DNA of 64,000 bases from Verrucomicrobia bacterium Tous-C9LFEB (GTDB lineage: Bacteria > Verrucomicrobiota > Verrucomicrobiia > Methylacidiphilales > UBA1321), in assembly GCA_002304345.1 (NCBI GenBank), contig NEUU01000001.1:372001-436000 (forward strand). The letters run 5' to 3'. The notes beneath the pieces were generated by a model. That model made no database searches. It was not told the origin of the DNA and worked only from the letters and a program-made list of their open reading frames with translations. Both the position numbers and the translations under genes were made by a program. How positions within the stretch are numbered: position 1 is the first letter of the stretch; each line of letters opens with the position of its first letter. Below, piece after piece: positions 1 to 8,814 of this stretch.

Positions 1-2715
1 GATCTGCACGCGTGGACGGAAGTGTATCTTCCCGGCGCGGGCTGGATTGGTCTCGATCCGACCTCCGGCCTGATGGCGGGCGAGGGGCATATTCCCTTGG
101 CGGCAACGCCCGATCCGACCAGTGCAGCGCCGATTTCCGGCGGGGTGGAGGAGTGCAAATGCGATTTCTCCTTCGAGATGAGCGTGCAGCGGGTGTACGA
201 GAGCCCGCGCACGACCAAGCCGTACACCGAAGAGCAGTGGGCGGAAATCGAAGCGCTCGGCCACAAGGTGGACGAGAAACTCAAGGCGAACGATGTCCGG
301 CTCACCATGGGCGGTGAACCGACGTTCGTGTCGAGCGTCGACATGGATGGCGAAGAATGGAACTTTACCGCGTTGAGCCCCAAGAAGCGCGAGCTTGGCT
401 CGCAGTTGCTCAAGCGTCTCCAGAAACGTTACGCTCCCGGCGGTATGCTGCATTTTGGGCAGGGCAAATGGTATCCGGGCGAATCGTTGCCGCGCTGGGC
501 CTTTGGCTGTTACTGGCGCAAGGACGGCGTGCCGATCTGGGAGAATCACGATCTCATCGCCGACGAGCATAAGAATTACGGGTATACCGATGCCGATGCG
601 CAGGCTTTTTCCACGGAACTCGCCATCCGGTTGGGGCTCGATCCGAAATTCGTCATCCAAGCCTACGAGGATGCGTTCTATTATCTCTGGAAGGAGCGCC
701 GTCTGCCAGCGAACGTTGATCCTTTCGACTCGAAATTGCGGGACAAGGAAGAGCGCGCCCGGCTCGCGCGGATATTCGAGCAAGGTCTCGATAAGGTCGT
801 TGGCAGCATCCTGCCCGTGCAACGGTGGATTGGTGCGCAAGGTCCCTATTGGGCGACCGGCCCGTGGTTTGTCCGGCCGGAACGCATGTATCTGATTCCC
901 GGTGATTCGCCTGTGGGCTTTCGCCTGCCGCTGGATTCGCTTCCTTGGGCGGCGGCGGGAGATCGCCCGGAAATTTTCGAACAGGACCCGATGGAGAAAC
1001 GCGAGTCGCTCCCCGATCGCCGCAAGCGTCCCGGACAGGCGTTCCGTTCCGTGTACGGTGGCGAAGGGCTGGAGCCCGGACAAGAAGGTTGGGGTGAGGG
1101 CGGCCCCATGCAACGCCGTTCCCGCGCGCAGACTCTGCCGCCGCGTCCACCGGAAACGCCGCTCGAAGGAGAAGTCTGGCCGCCGCCGGGCTATTCGACG
1201 AATTTCCTGATTCGCACGGCTCTCTGCGTCGAACCGCGCGATGGCAAGCTCTTTGTCTTCATGCCGCCGACGCATTCGATGGAAGATTATCTTGATCTCG
1301 TCGAAAACGTTGAGGCAACCGCGGCTGAACTCGACATGCCGGTGATGCTGGAGGGGTATACCCCGCCGCACGATCCGCGCGTGAACGTCTTCAAGGTGAC
1401 TCCTGACCCCGGCGTGATCGAAGTCAACCTGCACCCCGCGCATAGCTGGGACGAGTTGGTCAAGAATACGACCACGCTTTACGACGAGGCCCGGCAGATC
1501 AAGCTCGGTGCGGAAAAGTTCATGATCGACGGTCGCCACACCGGCACGGGTGGAGGCAATCACATCATCGTGGGCGGAGCCACGCCAGCGGACAGCCCCA
1601 TTCTGCGCCGTCCGGATTTGCTGCGAAGCCTGCTCAACTACTGGCACAATCACCCGTCGCTCTCGTACCTCTTTTCGGGAATGTTCATCGGGCCGACCAG
1701 CCAGGCACCGCGTGTGGACGAAGCCCGCAACGATTCGCTCTACGAGTTGGAAATCGCCTTCAAGCGTACTCCGCTCGCGGGGCATTGTCCGCCGTGGCTC
1801 GTCGACCGCATTTACCGCAATCTGCTGATCGATGTGACCGGCAATACCCATCGCGCCGAATTCTGCATTGATAAGCTGTACAATCCCGATTCCAGCTCGG
1901 GCCGACTCGGCCTGCTCGAGATGCGTTCGTTTGAAATGCCGCCGCATGAGCGGATGAGCCTGACGCAGCAATTGCTATTGCGCTCGTTGCTGTCCCGCTT
2001 CTGGGAACAGCCGTACAAGCAGAAGCTGGTGCGCTGGGGCACGGAGTTGCATGACCGATTCATGCTGCCGCACTTCGTGCAGCAGGATTTCGAGGATGTG
2101 ACGCGGGACTTGCAGGAATCCGGTTACCCGGTGCGCAACGAGTGGTTCGCGCCGCACTTCGAATTCAAATTCCCGTACTACGGCGAAATCACCGGTCGCG
2201 GCATCCACATGGAACTGCGTCAGGCATTGGAACCGTGGAACGTGCTCGGTGAAGAAGGTTCCTCCGGCGGCACGGTCCGCTATGTGGATTCGTCGGTCGA
2301 ACGCATGCAGGTGAAAGTGCAGGGGCTTATTGACTCCCGCCACGTTGTCACCTGCAACGGCCGCCGCGTGCCCCTGCATCCCACCGGCAAGGTGGGTGAA
2401 TACGTGGCCGGAGTGCGTTATCGCGCCTGGCAGCCGCCGCAATGCTTGCACCCGACGATCACGGTGGATGCGCCCCTGATTTTCGATCTGCTCGACACGT
2501 GGTCGGAGCGGGCTCTGGGCGGATGCACCTACCATGTTTCGCATCCCGGCGGCATGAACCTGACGCGGTTCCCGATTAACGCTTATGAAGCGGAGAGTCG
2601 TCGTCTGGCGCGATTCTACGCGTTTGGCCACACCCCGGGCAATTATCCGACACCGAAGGAAGAGCAAAATCTGGACTATCCGATGACGCTCGATTTCCGC
2701 AAGCTGCCGGAGTAG
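1..2715 (+). CDS. Transglutaminase-like / DUF2126 protein (5' truncated)
   Basis: The open frame is already running at base 1, so the N-terminus, including the expected catalytic Cys region, lies outside the window. The visible start of the frame (HAWTEVYLP and LDPTSG) carries the His and Asp of a transglutaminase-like triad. From about base 300 (TMGGEPTF) to the end it matches the large DUF2126 region typical of roughly 1,100-residue proteins of this type. A proline- and arginine-rich stretch at about 990-1180 probably links two halves of DUF2126. Family knowledge places such genes with circularly permuted ATP-grasp and alpha-E genes, as seen just downstream. The biochemical role is unproven; peptide or amide ligation and hydrolysis is the usual prediction. 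The stop at 2713-2715 is followed 12 bp later by palindromic element copy A. Confidence 0.85.
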   Translation, partial: DLHAWTEVYLPGAGWIGLDPTSGLMAGEGHIPLAATPDPTSAAPISGGVEECKCDFSFEMSVQRVYESPRTTKPYTEEQWAEIEALGHKVDEKLKANDVRLTMGGEPTFVSSVDMDGEEWNFTALSPKKRELGSQLLKRLQKRYAPGGMLHFGQGKWYPGESLPRWAFGCYWRKDGVPIWENHDLIADEHKNYGYTDADAQAFSTELAIRLGLDPKFVIQAYEDAFYYLWKERRLPANVDPFDSKLRDKEERARLARIFEQGLDKVVGSILPVQRWIGAQGPYWATGPWFVRPERMYLIPGDSPVGFRLPLDSLPWAAAGDRPEIFEQDPMEKRESLPDRRKRPGQAFRSVYGGEGLEPGQEGWGEGGPMQRRSRAQTLPPRPPETPLEGEVWPPPGYSTNFLIRTALCVEPRDGKLFVFMPPTHSMEDYLDLVENVEATAAELDMPVMLEGYTPPHDPRVNVFKVTPDPGVIEVNLHPAHSWDELVKNTTTLYDEARQIKLGAEKFMIDGRHTGTGGGNHIIVGGATPADSPILRRPDLLRSLLNYWHNHPSLSYLFSGMFIGPTSQAPRVDEARNDSLYELEIAFKRTPLAGHCPPWLVDRIYRNLLIDVTGNTHRAEFCIDKLYNPDSSSGRLGLLEMRSFEMPPHERMSLTQQLLLRSLLSRFWEQPYKQKLVRWGTELHDRFMLPHFVQQDFEDVTRDLQESGYPVRNEWFAPHFEFKFPYYGEITGRGIHMELRQALEPWNVLGEEGSSGGTVRYVDSSVERMQVKVQGLIDSRHVVTCNGRRVPLHPTGKVGEYVAGVRYRAWQPPQCLHPTITVDAPLIFDLLDTWSERALGGCTYHVSHPGGMNLTRFPINAYEAESRRLARFYAFGHTPGNYPTPKEEQNLDYPMTLDFRKLPE

Positions 2716-2727
2716 AAAATAAAATCG

Positions 2728-2897
2728 GTTTTGACGAAATTAACGGAATTTACGAAATGGGAAAAAGGCAAAACGGATTAAATCAGGAACTCAGGAAAGC
2801 AGGAATCTCTTTCAGAGCCTCTGTCCGATTTTCTTGAGTTCCTGATTAAAAATACCTATTCCCCCTATTTCGTAAATTCCGTTAATTTCGTCAAAAC
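2728..2897 (+). repeat. Palindromic intercistronic element, copy A
   Basis: Terminal inverted repeats of 31 bp (2728-2758 and 2867-2897) match perfectly; the outer end reads GTTTTGACGAAATTAACGGA. Inside is a second inverted repeat of 17 bp with one mismatch (2781-2797 and 2831-2847, core AATCAGGAACTCA). The centre is asymmetric and conserved in copies at 41332-41502 (opposite orientation) and 45434-45610. It fills the gap between the DUF2126 gene and the ATP-grasp gene. No coding potential and no target-site duplication were seen. It may be a MITE-like element, a structured RNA, or both. Confidence 0.9.
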
Positions 2898-2915
2898 TGT
2901 CTTGGTCTTTGTATC

Positions 2916-5492
2916 ATGCCCGATTCCGCCGTTGCCGATCCTGCCGTCAATCCGTCGTCACTCTCCAAGAGTTACGCGGCGGCCTCGTCGTCGTTCGATG
3001 AATTGATGGCGCTCCCTGGAGTCGTGCGGCCGCAGTGGACGACCTTCATGAAGGATCTGGAGACGATCGGCTTGCCGGAAATTACGCGGCGCTGGGAAGC
3101 GGCCGCGCGGCTGATGCAACAGCAGGGCATGACCTATAATGTCTACGGCGATCCGCAAGGCATGGAGCGGCCGTGGCAGTTGGACCCGATCCCGTTTATC
3201 ATCGACGGCGAGGAGTGGAAACAAATCGGCGATGCGCTGATTCAGCGAGCCACGTTGTTGAATCTGATTCTGCGCGATTTATATGGTCCGCAAAAATTGC
3301 TGCGCGAAGGATTCTTTCCTCCCGCGCTCGTGCTCGGACATCCCAATTTTCTGCGCCCCTGCGTTGGCGTGCCGGTGGCCGAGGATACCTATCTGCATCT
3401 GTACGCGGCCGATCTGGCGCGTTCGCCGGATGGTCAATGGTGGGTGGTGAATGACCGCACCCAATCGCCTTCCGGCGCAGGCTACGCGCTGGAAAATCGC
3501 ATGGTCGTTCTGCGCATGCTTTCGGAGGCTTTCCGCGATTGCGATGTGAAGCGGTTGCACAGCTTCTTCATCATGCTGCGCGAGACGATTGAGCGGCAGG
3601 CTCCCCACGGAAAAGACAATCCACGGGTGGTGTTGCTCACTCCCGGCCCCTACAACGAAACCTATTACGAGCATGTCTACCTGGCCCGGTATCTCGGCTA
3701 TACGCTGGTCGAGGGCGGCGATCTCACCGTGCGCGACAACCGGGTTTATCTGAAGGCACTCGGCGGGTTGCAGCAAGTCGACGTTATCCTGCGTCGACTC
3801 GATGAAGACTTTTGCGATCCGCTGGAACTGCGGAGCGATTCCACGCTGGGCGTGGCGGGTCTGCTGCAAGCGGTCGCGGCGGGCCACGTGGCGGTTGTCA
3901 ACGCGCTGGGCAGCGGACTCATTGAAATCCCCGCCTTGCGCGCCTTCCTGAATCCACTCTGCCGCCACCTGTTGGGTGAAGATCTGAAAATGCCCTCCGT
4001 CGCGACGTGGTGGTGTGGTCAGAAGAAAGCATTTGAGTACGTGTGCGATCATTTGGATGACCTCACGGTGCGTCCCACTTTCGGCCCGGAACGGGCAGGC
4101 CCTTTCATTCGCTCCACGCTTTCGCGGGAAGAAAAAACGGAACTCATCCAGCGCATGCGGTTTCGTCCGCACGATTTCACCGGCCACGAACAAATCGCCA
4201 TGTCGAGCGCTCCGGCCCTCGTCAACGGCAAGCTGGAATCGCGTCCGGTTGTCGTGCGCGTTTTTCTCGTCGCCCGCAACGGCAGTTATCACGTATTGCC
4301 CGGCGGCCTCACCCGCGTGGCCGCCTCGCCCGATCAAGGCATGGTCTCGATGCAGCGCGGCGACGGCAGCAAGGATACATGGATTCTCGGTGGTTGCTCC
4401 GAGGAGGAAACCGCGGTGGCTCGCGCCCAGTTGGCCCGGCTGGAGTTGCGCCGCGGTGGCAACGATCTGGCGAGCCGCGTGGCGGATAATCTCTTCTGGC
4501 TGGGCCGTTACACGGAGCGTTGTGACGCCTCGGTTCGCTTGTTGCGCACCGTGCTGCAAAATCTTTCGGATGAATCAGCCCTGCGTTCGTCTCCGTGTTT
4601 GGGACAACTGATTTCTGCGCCGCAGACGATGGGATTAATCACGGCGCCCTCGCGCGATTTGACGGATGCCGATGAACTGGCACGATTGCAGCAGGATGTG
4701 ATGACCTCGGTGTTCGCGAAGGATAATCCCGGCGGCCTGCGCGATACAATGGGCCGGGTACACTGGATTGCGTCGTCGCTCCGGGATCGTATTTCGCCCG
4801 ACGTGTGGCGCATTCTGAATTACCTCGTGCACGAGGCCTTACCTGCGGGCGCGTCCGCCTCCTTCCAGCCGGGCGAGGGGATTGTGCTACTCAATAACAT
4901 CGTCACGATTCTCGCCGCCTTCGGTGGGATGGAGATGGAGAATATGGTGCGTGGACCGGGTTGGCGCTTCCTCGATATCGGACGCCGGCTCGAGCGGTCG
5001 CTTTTCCTCGTGCGCCTCTTGCGGTCAACCGTGACCCAAGCTCAGGAAGAAGAATCGTCACTGCATGAAGCCTTGCTGGACATCGGGGACAGCACGATGA
5101 CATATCGTTCGCGCTATTTCGGTACCGCGCATCTGACCGGCGTGCTCGATCTGTTGCTGACCGACGAGGATAACCCCCGATCACTGGCCTTCCAACTGGC
5201 GGAGATTTTGCATCACATGGATTACCTGCCGCACGAGCCGGAGGATGTGTTGCCAAGTCAGGCGAAAAAGATCGTGCTTGGAGGACTGGCCAATGTGCGG
5301 TTGGCGGATCTGGATTCGCTTTCGATTGCGAATCCCTACGACGAGAATCGCCGGACCAATCTCGTGCAACTGCTCGATTCGATCGGTCGCAGCCTGCCGC
5401 AATTTTCGGATCAATTGACCCTGCGCTATTTCAGTCACGCCGCCACCGCGCGCGAGCTGAACGCCCTCGGCATGCAAATCCAGAGCCAATGA
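2916..5492 (+). CDS. Circularly permuted ATP-grasp / alpha-E fusion protein
   Basis: An 858-residue protein joins two families that are often separate genes. Residues about 20-490 form a circularly permuted ATP-grasp type 2 domain (DUF404/DUF407-like, with YNETYYEH and GDLTVRDNRVYLK blocks). Residues from about 515 (NLFWLGRYTER) to the end form an alpha-E domain (DUF403-like), an all-helical region. Family knowledge predicts ATP-dependent amide-bond formation acting with a transglutaminase partner. It lies between a DUF2126 gene and a second transglutaminase gene, whose ATG overlaps this stop in an ATGA (5489-5492), implying translational coupling. No clear Shine-Dalgarno precedes the ATG at 2916. 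Substrate and product are unknown. Confidence 0.88.
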   Translation: MPDSAVADPAVNPSSLSKSYAAASSSFDELMALPGVVRPQWTTFMKDLETIGLPEITRRWEAAARLMQQQGMTYNVYGDPQGMERPWQLDPIPFIIDGEEWKQIGDALIQRATLLNLILRDLYGPQKLLREGFFPPALVLGHPNFLRPCVGVPVAEDTYLHLYAADLARSPDGQWWVVNDRTQSPSGAGYALENRMVVLRMLSEAFRDCDVKRLHSFFIMLRETIERQAPHGKDNPRVVLLTPGPYNETYYEHVYLARYLGYTLVEGGDLTVRDNRVYLKALGGLQQVDVILRRLDEDFCDPLELRSDSTLGVAGLLQAVAAGHVAVVNALGSGLIEIPALRAFLNPLCRHLLGEDLKMPSVATWWCGQKKAFEYVCDHLDDLTVRPTFGPERAGPFIRSTLSREEKTELIQRMRFRPHDFTGHEQIAMSSAPALVNGKLESRPVVVRVFLVARNGSYHVLPGGLTRVAASPDQGMVSMQRGDGSKDTWILGGCSEEETAVARAQLARLELRRGGNDLASRVADNLFWLGRYTERCDASVRLLRTVLQNLSDESALRSSPCLGQLISAPQTMGLITAPSRDLTDADELARLQQDVMTSVFAKDNPGGLRDTMGRVHWIASSLRDRISPDVWRILNYLVHEALPAGASASFQPGEGIVLLNNIVTILAAFGGMEMENMVRGPGWRFLDIGRRLERSLFLVRLLRSTVTQAQEEESSLHEALLDIGDSTMTYRSRYFGTAHLTGVLDLLLTDEDNPRSLAFQLAEILHHMDYLPHEPEDVLPSQAKKIVLGGLANVRLADLDSLSIANPYDENRRTNLVQLLDSIGRSLPQFSDQLTLRYFSHAATARELNALGMQIQSQ

Positions 5493-6400
5493 TTTACCGC
5501 ATCTCTCATCTGACGGAATATCATTACAGCGCGCCGGTCACGCTGGCGCATCATTTGGCCCATTTGTCGCCGCGTTCGACCCCGAGCCAGCGGACGCGAC
5601 GACACTCGCTCCGGGTGAGTCCACAACCGGCGGTGTTGCATGACCGTGTCGATTCCTTCGGCAATACGACGGCTATCTTTATTCTGCAGGAAACACATCA
5701 ATATTTTCAGGTGGAAGCCACGAGCGATGTGGAGGTGCTCACACGACTACCACTGGTCCCCGCGCAGACGCCGCCATGGGAAACCGTTCGGGAATCGTTG
5801 CCGAATGATTTGAGTGCGGAGGGGTTGGAGATCTATCAGTTCCTGTTCGATTCCATGCTGGTGAAATGCTCCCGTGAACTCGAGGACTACGCTCGCCCGT
5901 CGTTTCCGAAAGATCGGCCCTTGTTGGAGGGGGCGCTCGATTTAACACGACGCATCTACGAGGATTTCACTTTCGACCCAACCGCGACGACGGTCAGCAC
6001 GCCGTTGCGGACGGTTCTCACTTCACGCCGTGGTGTCTGTCAGGATTTTGCCCATCTGCAAATCGGCTGTTTGCGCTCGATGGGATTGGCCGCGCGTTAT
6101 GTGAGTGGATACATCGAAACCGATCCGCCGCCGGGACAGGAAAAACTGCACGGCACCGATGCTTCCCACGCCTGGATCTCGGTCTTTGTACCCGGTCAGG
6201 GTTGGATCGATCTGGACCCAACGAATAATCTGATGGTCTCCGATCGTCATATCACCGCAGCTTGGGGGCGCGATTATGGCGACGTCAGTCCGCTTCGAGG
6301 CGTCATTTTGGGCGGCGGCCAGCACAGTCTGCGCGTCGGCGTATCGGTGCATCCGCTGGATGCAATGCTGCAGCAGCAATCCTCAGCCCAACAGCAGTGA
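5489..6400 (+). CDS. Transglutaminase-like cysteine protease-fold protein
   Basis: A 303-residue protein with an N-terminal beta-sandwich region (starting MIYRISHLTEYHY, typical of bacterial transglutaminase-like proteins) and a transglutaminase core. The catalytic triad is visible: Cys184 in GVCQDFAH, His227 in DASHAW and Asp243 in DLDPTNN. There is no signal peptide, so it is probably cytoplasmic. It overlaps the upstream ATP-grasp/alpha-E gene by ATGA and is the third member of the cluster. Family knowledge suggests amidase, peptidase or acyl-transfer activity on the product of the ATP-grasp partner. Its 3' end overlaps the convergent pseudouridine synthase gene by 18 bp. Confidence 0.87.
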   Translation: MIYRISHLTEYHYSAPVTLAHHLAHLSPRSTPSQRTRRHSLRVSPQPAVLHDRVDSFGNTTAIFILQETHQYFQVEATSDVEVLTRLPLVPAQTPPWETVRESLPNDLSAEGLEIYQFLFDSMLVKCSRELEDYARPSFPKDRPLLEGALDLTRRIYEDFTFDPTATTVSTPLRTVLTSRRGVCQDFAHLQIGCLRSMGLAARYVSGYIETDPPPGQEKLHGTDASHAWISVFVPGQGWIDLDPTNNLMVSDRHITAAWGRDYGDVSPLRGVILGGGQHSLRVGVSVHPLDAMLQQQSSAQQQ

Positions 6401-7153
6401 TTCGGCCGAGCTCATGTGGGCGATGATGAAGTCCGCCAAATCGTCGGGCAGAGGGTAGCTCCAACGGAGTGTTTCTCCCTGCCATGAAAAACTCATGGAG
6501 TAGGCGTGCAGGGCGTGATGATTCAGGCTAAGCACCTGCTCGAGTTCGGGTGTCCAACCCTCGGCAATGAATTTCAGATAGAGCGCGGGATCGGGGCCGT
6601 AGATTTTATCGCCTACCACCGGGGTTCCAATCGAGGAAAGATGGACCCGAATCTGGTGCAAGCGCCCCGTCATGGTCTTGACCCGGAGCAAACTATAGCC
6701 GCCACTGGACGAAAGCACCCGATACTCGGTTTGCGCGGGAGCGCCATCGTCGCGGACGCATTGGCGGACGTGCACGGGATTGGTTTCGTCCAACCCCATC
6801 CGGCCGATGGGCATGTCGATGATCGCTTCCGCCATTTCAGGACAGCCTTTAACCAAGACGAGATACTCCTTGCGAATCTCGCGGCGCATCGTCATTTGTC
6901 CCAGCACGGAAGCGGCTTCGGGATTCAATGCAGCGAGGACGAGTCCGGTGGTCTCGCGATCCAGTCGGTTGACCAGCGAAACTTCGCGATTGGGATAATG
7001 ATTACGCAACCACTCGAGAAGAGTGAATTGGCCGTCGGGTCGTGTGGGATGGATCAGCAGGTGGGCCGGTTTGGCGATCACGGCGAAGTCCTCCGTCGCG
7101 GCAATCACGTGAGGCGGCGACGACGGGGCCAGATGAGTGGAAAAAAACGGCAT
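6383..7153 (-). CDS. RluA-family RNA pseudouridine synthase
   Basis: A 256-residue protein with the RluA-type catalytic block VNRLDRETTGLVL, whose Asp is the catalytic residue, and a later segment typical of the fold (GRLHQIRVHL). No N-terminal S4 domain is present; the frame enters the catalytic domain directly (DFAVIAKPAHLLIHP), as in the short TruC/RluA-like forms. It converts uridine to pseudouridine in rRNA or tRNA; the exact site cannot be read from sequence. It is convergent with the transglutaminase gene, overlapping it by 18 bp, and lies 33 bp downstream of a lipoprotein gene on the same strand. Confidence 0.88.
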   Translation of the reverse strand: MPFFSTHLAPSSPPHVIAATEDFAVIAKPAHLLIHPTRPDGQFTLLEWLRNHYPNREVSLVNRLDRETTGLVLAALNPEAASVLGQMTMRREIRKEYLVLVKGCPEMAEAIIDMPIGRMGLDETNPVHVRQCVRDDGAPAQTEYRVLSSSGGYSLLRVKTMTGRLHQIRVHLSSIGTPVVGDKIYGPDPALYLKFIAEGWTPELEQVLSLNHHALHAYSMSFSWQGETLRWSYPLPDDLADFIIAHMSSAESLLLG

Positions 7154-7186
7154 GGACTGAAGCGAGTGGAGGGGCCGTCCAAATTT

Positions 7187-7609
7187 TCAATGCCCGCGAG
7201 GGGCGGCCTGACCGTTCAGGAGCGGATCGCGAATCGGTTCCGTGGACTGGTTAATGTGAATCTGGCGATCGCGATCCATGGCGTACAGGGAAGGGGTGGA
7301 GAGGAGATAATTGATGACTCCCTGGCTGACACCGGCAGCGCGCAGGCGTTCGAGCATTTGGGGATCTGGAGAATAAATCGTCCGGCGAGCTTTCAGATAT
7401 CTCAGGATGACCTCGTCGCTGACTTTCTGCTTGGAAAGCGCGATGATGTCATCGAAGTCAATGGGCTGATTATACTCCATCTTGGCCGACGTGATCGTCG
7501 GGACTCCGCTGGAGGAAACCACCGCCATATCCTTTTGACGTTGAGGGTCGGCCGCGCAGCCGGCCAGAAGCAGAACTCCGATCAAAGCGATCACTCGCTG
7601 AGTTACCAT
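7187..7609 (-). CDS. Small predicted lipoprotein
   Basis: A 140-residue protein with a type II signal peptide: a hydrophobic run followed by the lipobox LLAGC, giving lipidated Cys18. The mature part contains a helical segment (LSKQKVSDEVILRYLKARR, then LRAAGVSQGVINYLL). That repeated SDEVI-like pattern is seen in uncharacterised lipoproteins of Verrucomicrobia and Planctomycetes. It probably sits on the periplasmic face of a membrane. It is 37 bp downstream of the rhomboid gene, on the same strand, and may be co-transcribed. Function unknown. Confidence 0.75.
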   Translation of the reverse strand: MVTQRVIALIGVLLLAGCAADPQRQKDMAVVSSSGVPTITSAKMEYNQPIDFDDIIALSKQKVSDEVILRYLKARRTIYSPDPQMLERLRAAGVSQGVINYLLSTPSLYAMDRDRQIHINQSTEPIRDPLLNGQAAPRGH

Positions 7610-7648
7610 GCGGTAGAGAGTATCAAGCCGGAAGAAAAAGGCTAGTGC

Positions 7649-8347
7649 CTAATTCGGAAAAACCATTGGCTTGGGCCGCTTGGGTTTCAGTAAAAACGTG
7701 AGCGCAACGCCAAAGAGCGCCCCGCCGAGGTGGGCCGTGTGGCTGATAAAGCCAAGAAAGCCGAAGATCTGGCAGACCAGTTCCACGGCGCAGGTGACCC
7801 ATGCGAGCGTCACCACTTTCATCCGCATCGGGATGACAAGGAGCAAAAGGACATTCAGGCGTCGCGTCGGGCAAAGCACGGCGAGGGAGGTCAGCAGGGC
7901 AAAGGCTGCTCCGCTGGCTCCGGCGACCGCTTCGGAATCGAACGGCGACCACATCCAGAACACCAACGCCGCCGCGATGACACCGCCGAAATAGAGGATG
8001 AGGAACCGGACACTGCCGAGGATGCGTTCGATTTCGCCGCCGAGCGCCCAGACCATCAACATATTGAAAAGGATGTGAATCGGAAGCTCCTCAGAGTGAA
8101 TCCACGCGTAGGTAACGATTCGCCAGTAATCGCCTTCTTCAAAAGTCTCCGGGCTGAACGCCAGCAGGTTCGCCACCCATTCGGAGTGGTAGAAGTAATG
8201 GAAGTAGAGCTGAACAAAAAAGACGGCGATCGTGGTGGCGACAATGACAATGGTGGCCGGGGAATTGTAGCGTCGGTAAGGCGGGTACATCTGTTCCCAA
8301 TGCCAGGCCGCCATAGGGGGAAGGGGATCGGTTTGGTCCGGCGTCAT
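7649..8347 (-). CDS. Rhomboid family intramembrane serine protease
   Basis: About 232 residues with several hydrophobic segments. The rhomboid signature is present: HILFNMLMVWALGGEIE (oxyanion-side HxxxN region), GASGAAFALL with the catalytic Ser, and SHTAHLGGALFG with the catalytic His. It should therefore be an active Ser-His intramembrane protease of the inner membrane. The start at 8347 is chosen because the ATG overlaps the stop of the upstream DUF486 gene in an ATGA and leads directly into the family's N-terminal region; the frame stays open further upstream inside the DUF486 gene. Substrates are unknown. Confidence 0.88.
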   Translation of the reverse strand: MTPDQTDPLPPMAAWHWEQMYPPYRRYNSPATIVIVATTIAVFFVQLYFHYFYHSEWVANLLAFSPETFEEGDYWRIVTYAWIHSEELPIHILFNMLMVWALGGEIERILGSVRFLILYFGGVIAAALVFWMWSPFDSEAVAGASGAAFALLTSLAVLCPTRRLNVLLLLVIPMRMKVVTLAWVTCAVELVCQIFGFLGFISHTAHLGGALFGVALTFLLKPKRPKPMVFPN

Positions 8348-8697
8348 TTGCCCCCAAAGTCGCTGAAGGCAATGCCCACCGCAAGTGCAATCAGGCTCAG
8401 CGAGATCGCATACTTCCATTTGAGCGGTTCGCCGAGATAATAGAACGCGAAGATCATGAAAACCGAAAGCGAGATCGCTTCCTGCATGATTTTCAACTGG
8501 TATCCGCTGAACGTTCCGTAGGCGAGGCGATTGGCGGGCACCTGCAGGCAATACTCAAAAAAAGCAATGCCCCAACTGAAAAGCACCGCCTGCCACATCA
8601 CAAATTGATTCATGCGGAGGTGTCCATACCACGCGTAAGTCATAAACGCGTTGGAGCAGGTCAACAGGGCAAAGGCCAAAAGAAGTTGCACAAACAT
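8344..8697 (-). CDS. DUF486 / DMT-family small membrane protein
   Basis: A 117-residue protein of four hydrophobic segments. The blocks TYAWYGHLRM, GIAFFEYCLQVPANR and EPLKWKYAISL are characteristic of the DUF486 branch of the drug/metabolite transporter superfamily. It is an inner-membrane protein whose transport substrate is unknown. The start at 8697 (MFVQLLLAF) is preferred over an ATG 33 bp upstream because the hydrophobic first segment begins there. Its stop overlaps the rhomboid start by ATGA. It is divergent from glnE, with about 117 bp of shared upstream sequence. Confidence 0.82.
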   Translation of the reverse strand: MFVQLLLAFALLTCSNAFMTYAWYGHLRMNQFVMWQAVLFSWGIAFFEYCLQVPANRLAYGTFSGYQLKIMQEAISLSVFMIFAFYYLGEPLKWKYAISLSLIALAVGIAFSDFGGK

Positions 8698-8814
8698 GAG
8701 GGCACAATCTGGAGCATAAGCGGGGTGCAATCAAGTGTGCGAATATGAGTGCGTCGCGGCAAAGAATTTTGTAGACTGTGCCTCACTCGGTAATCTCTTG
8801 CCCCTCTGTTGCTT

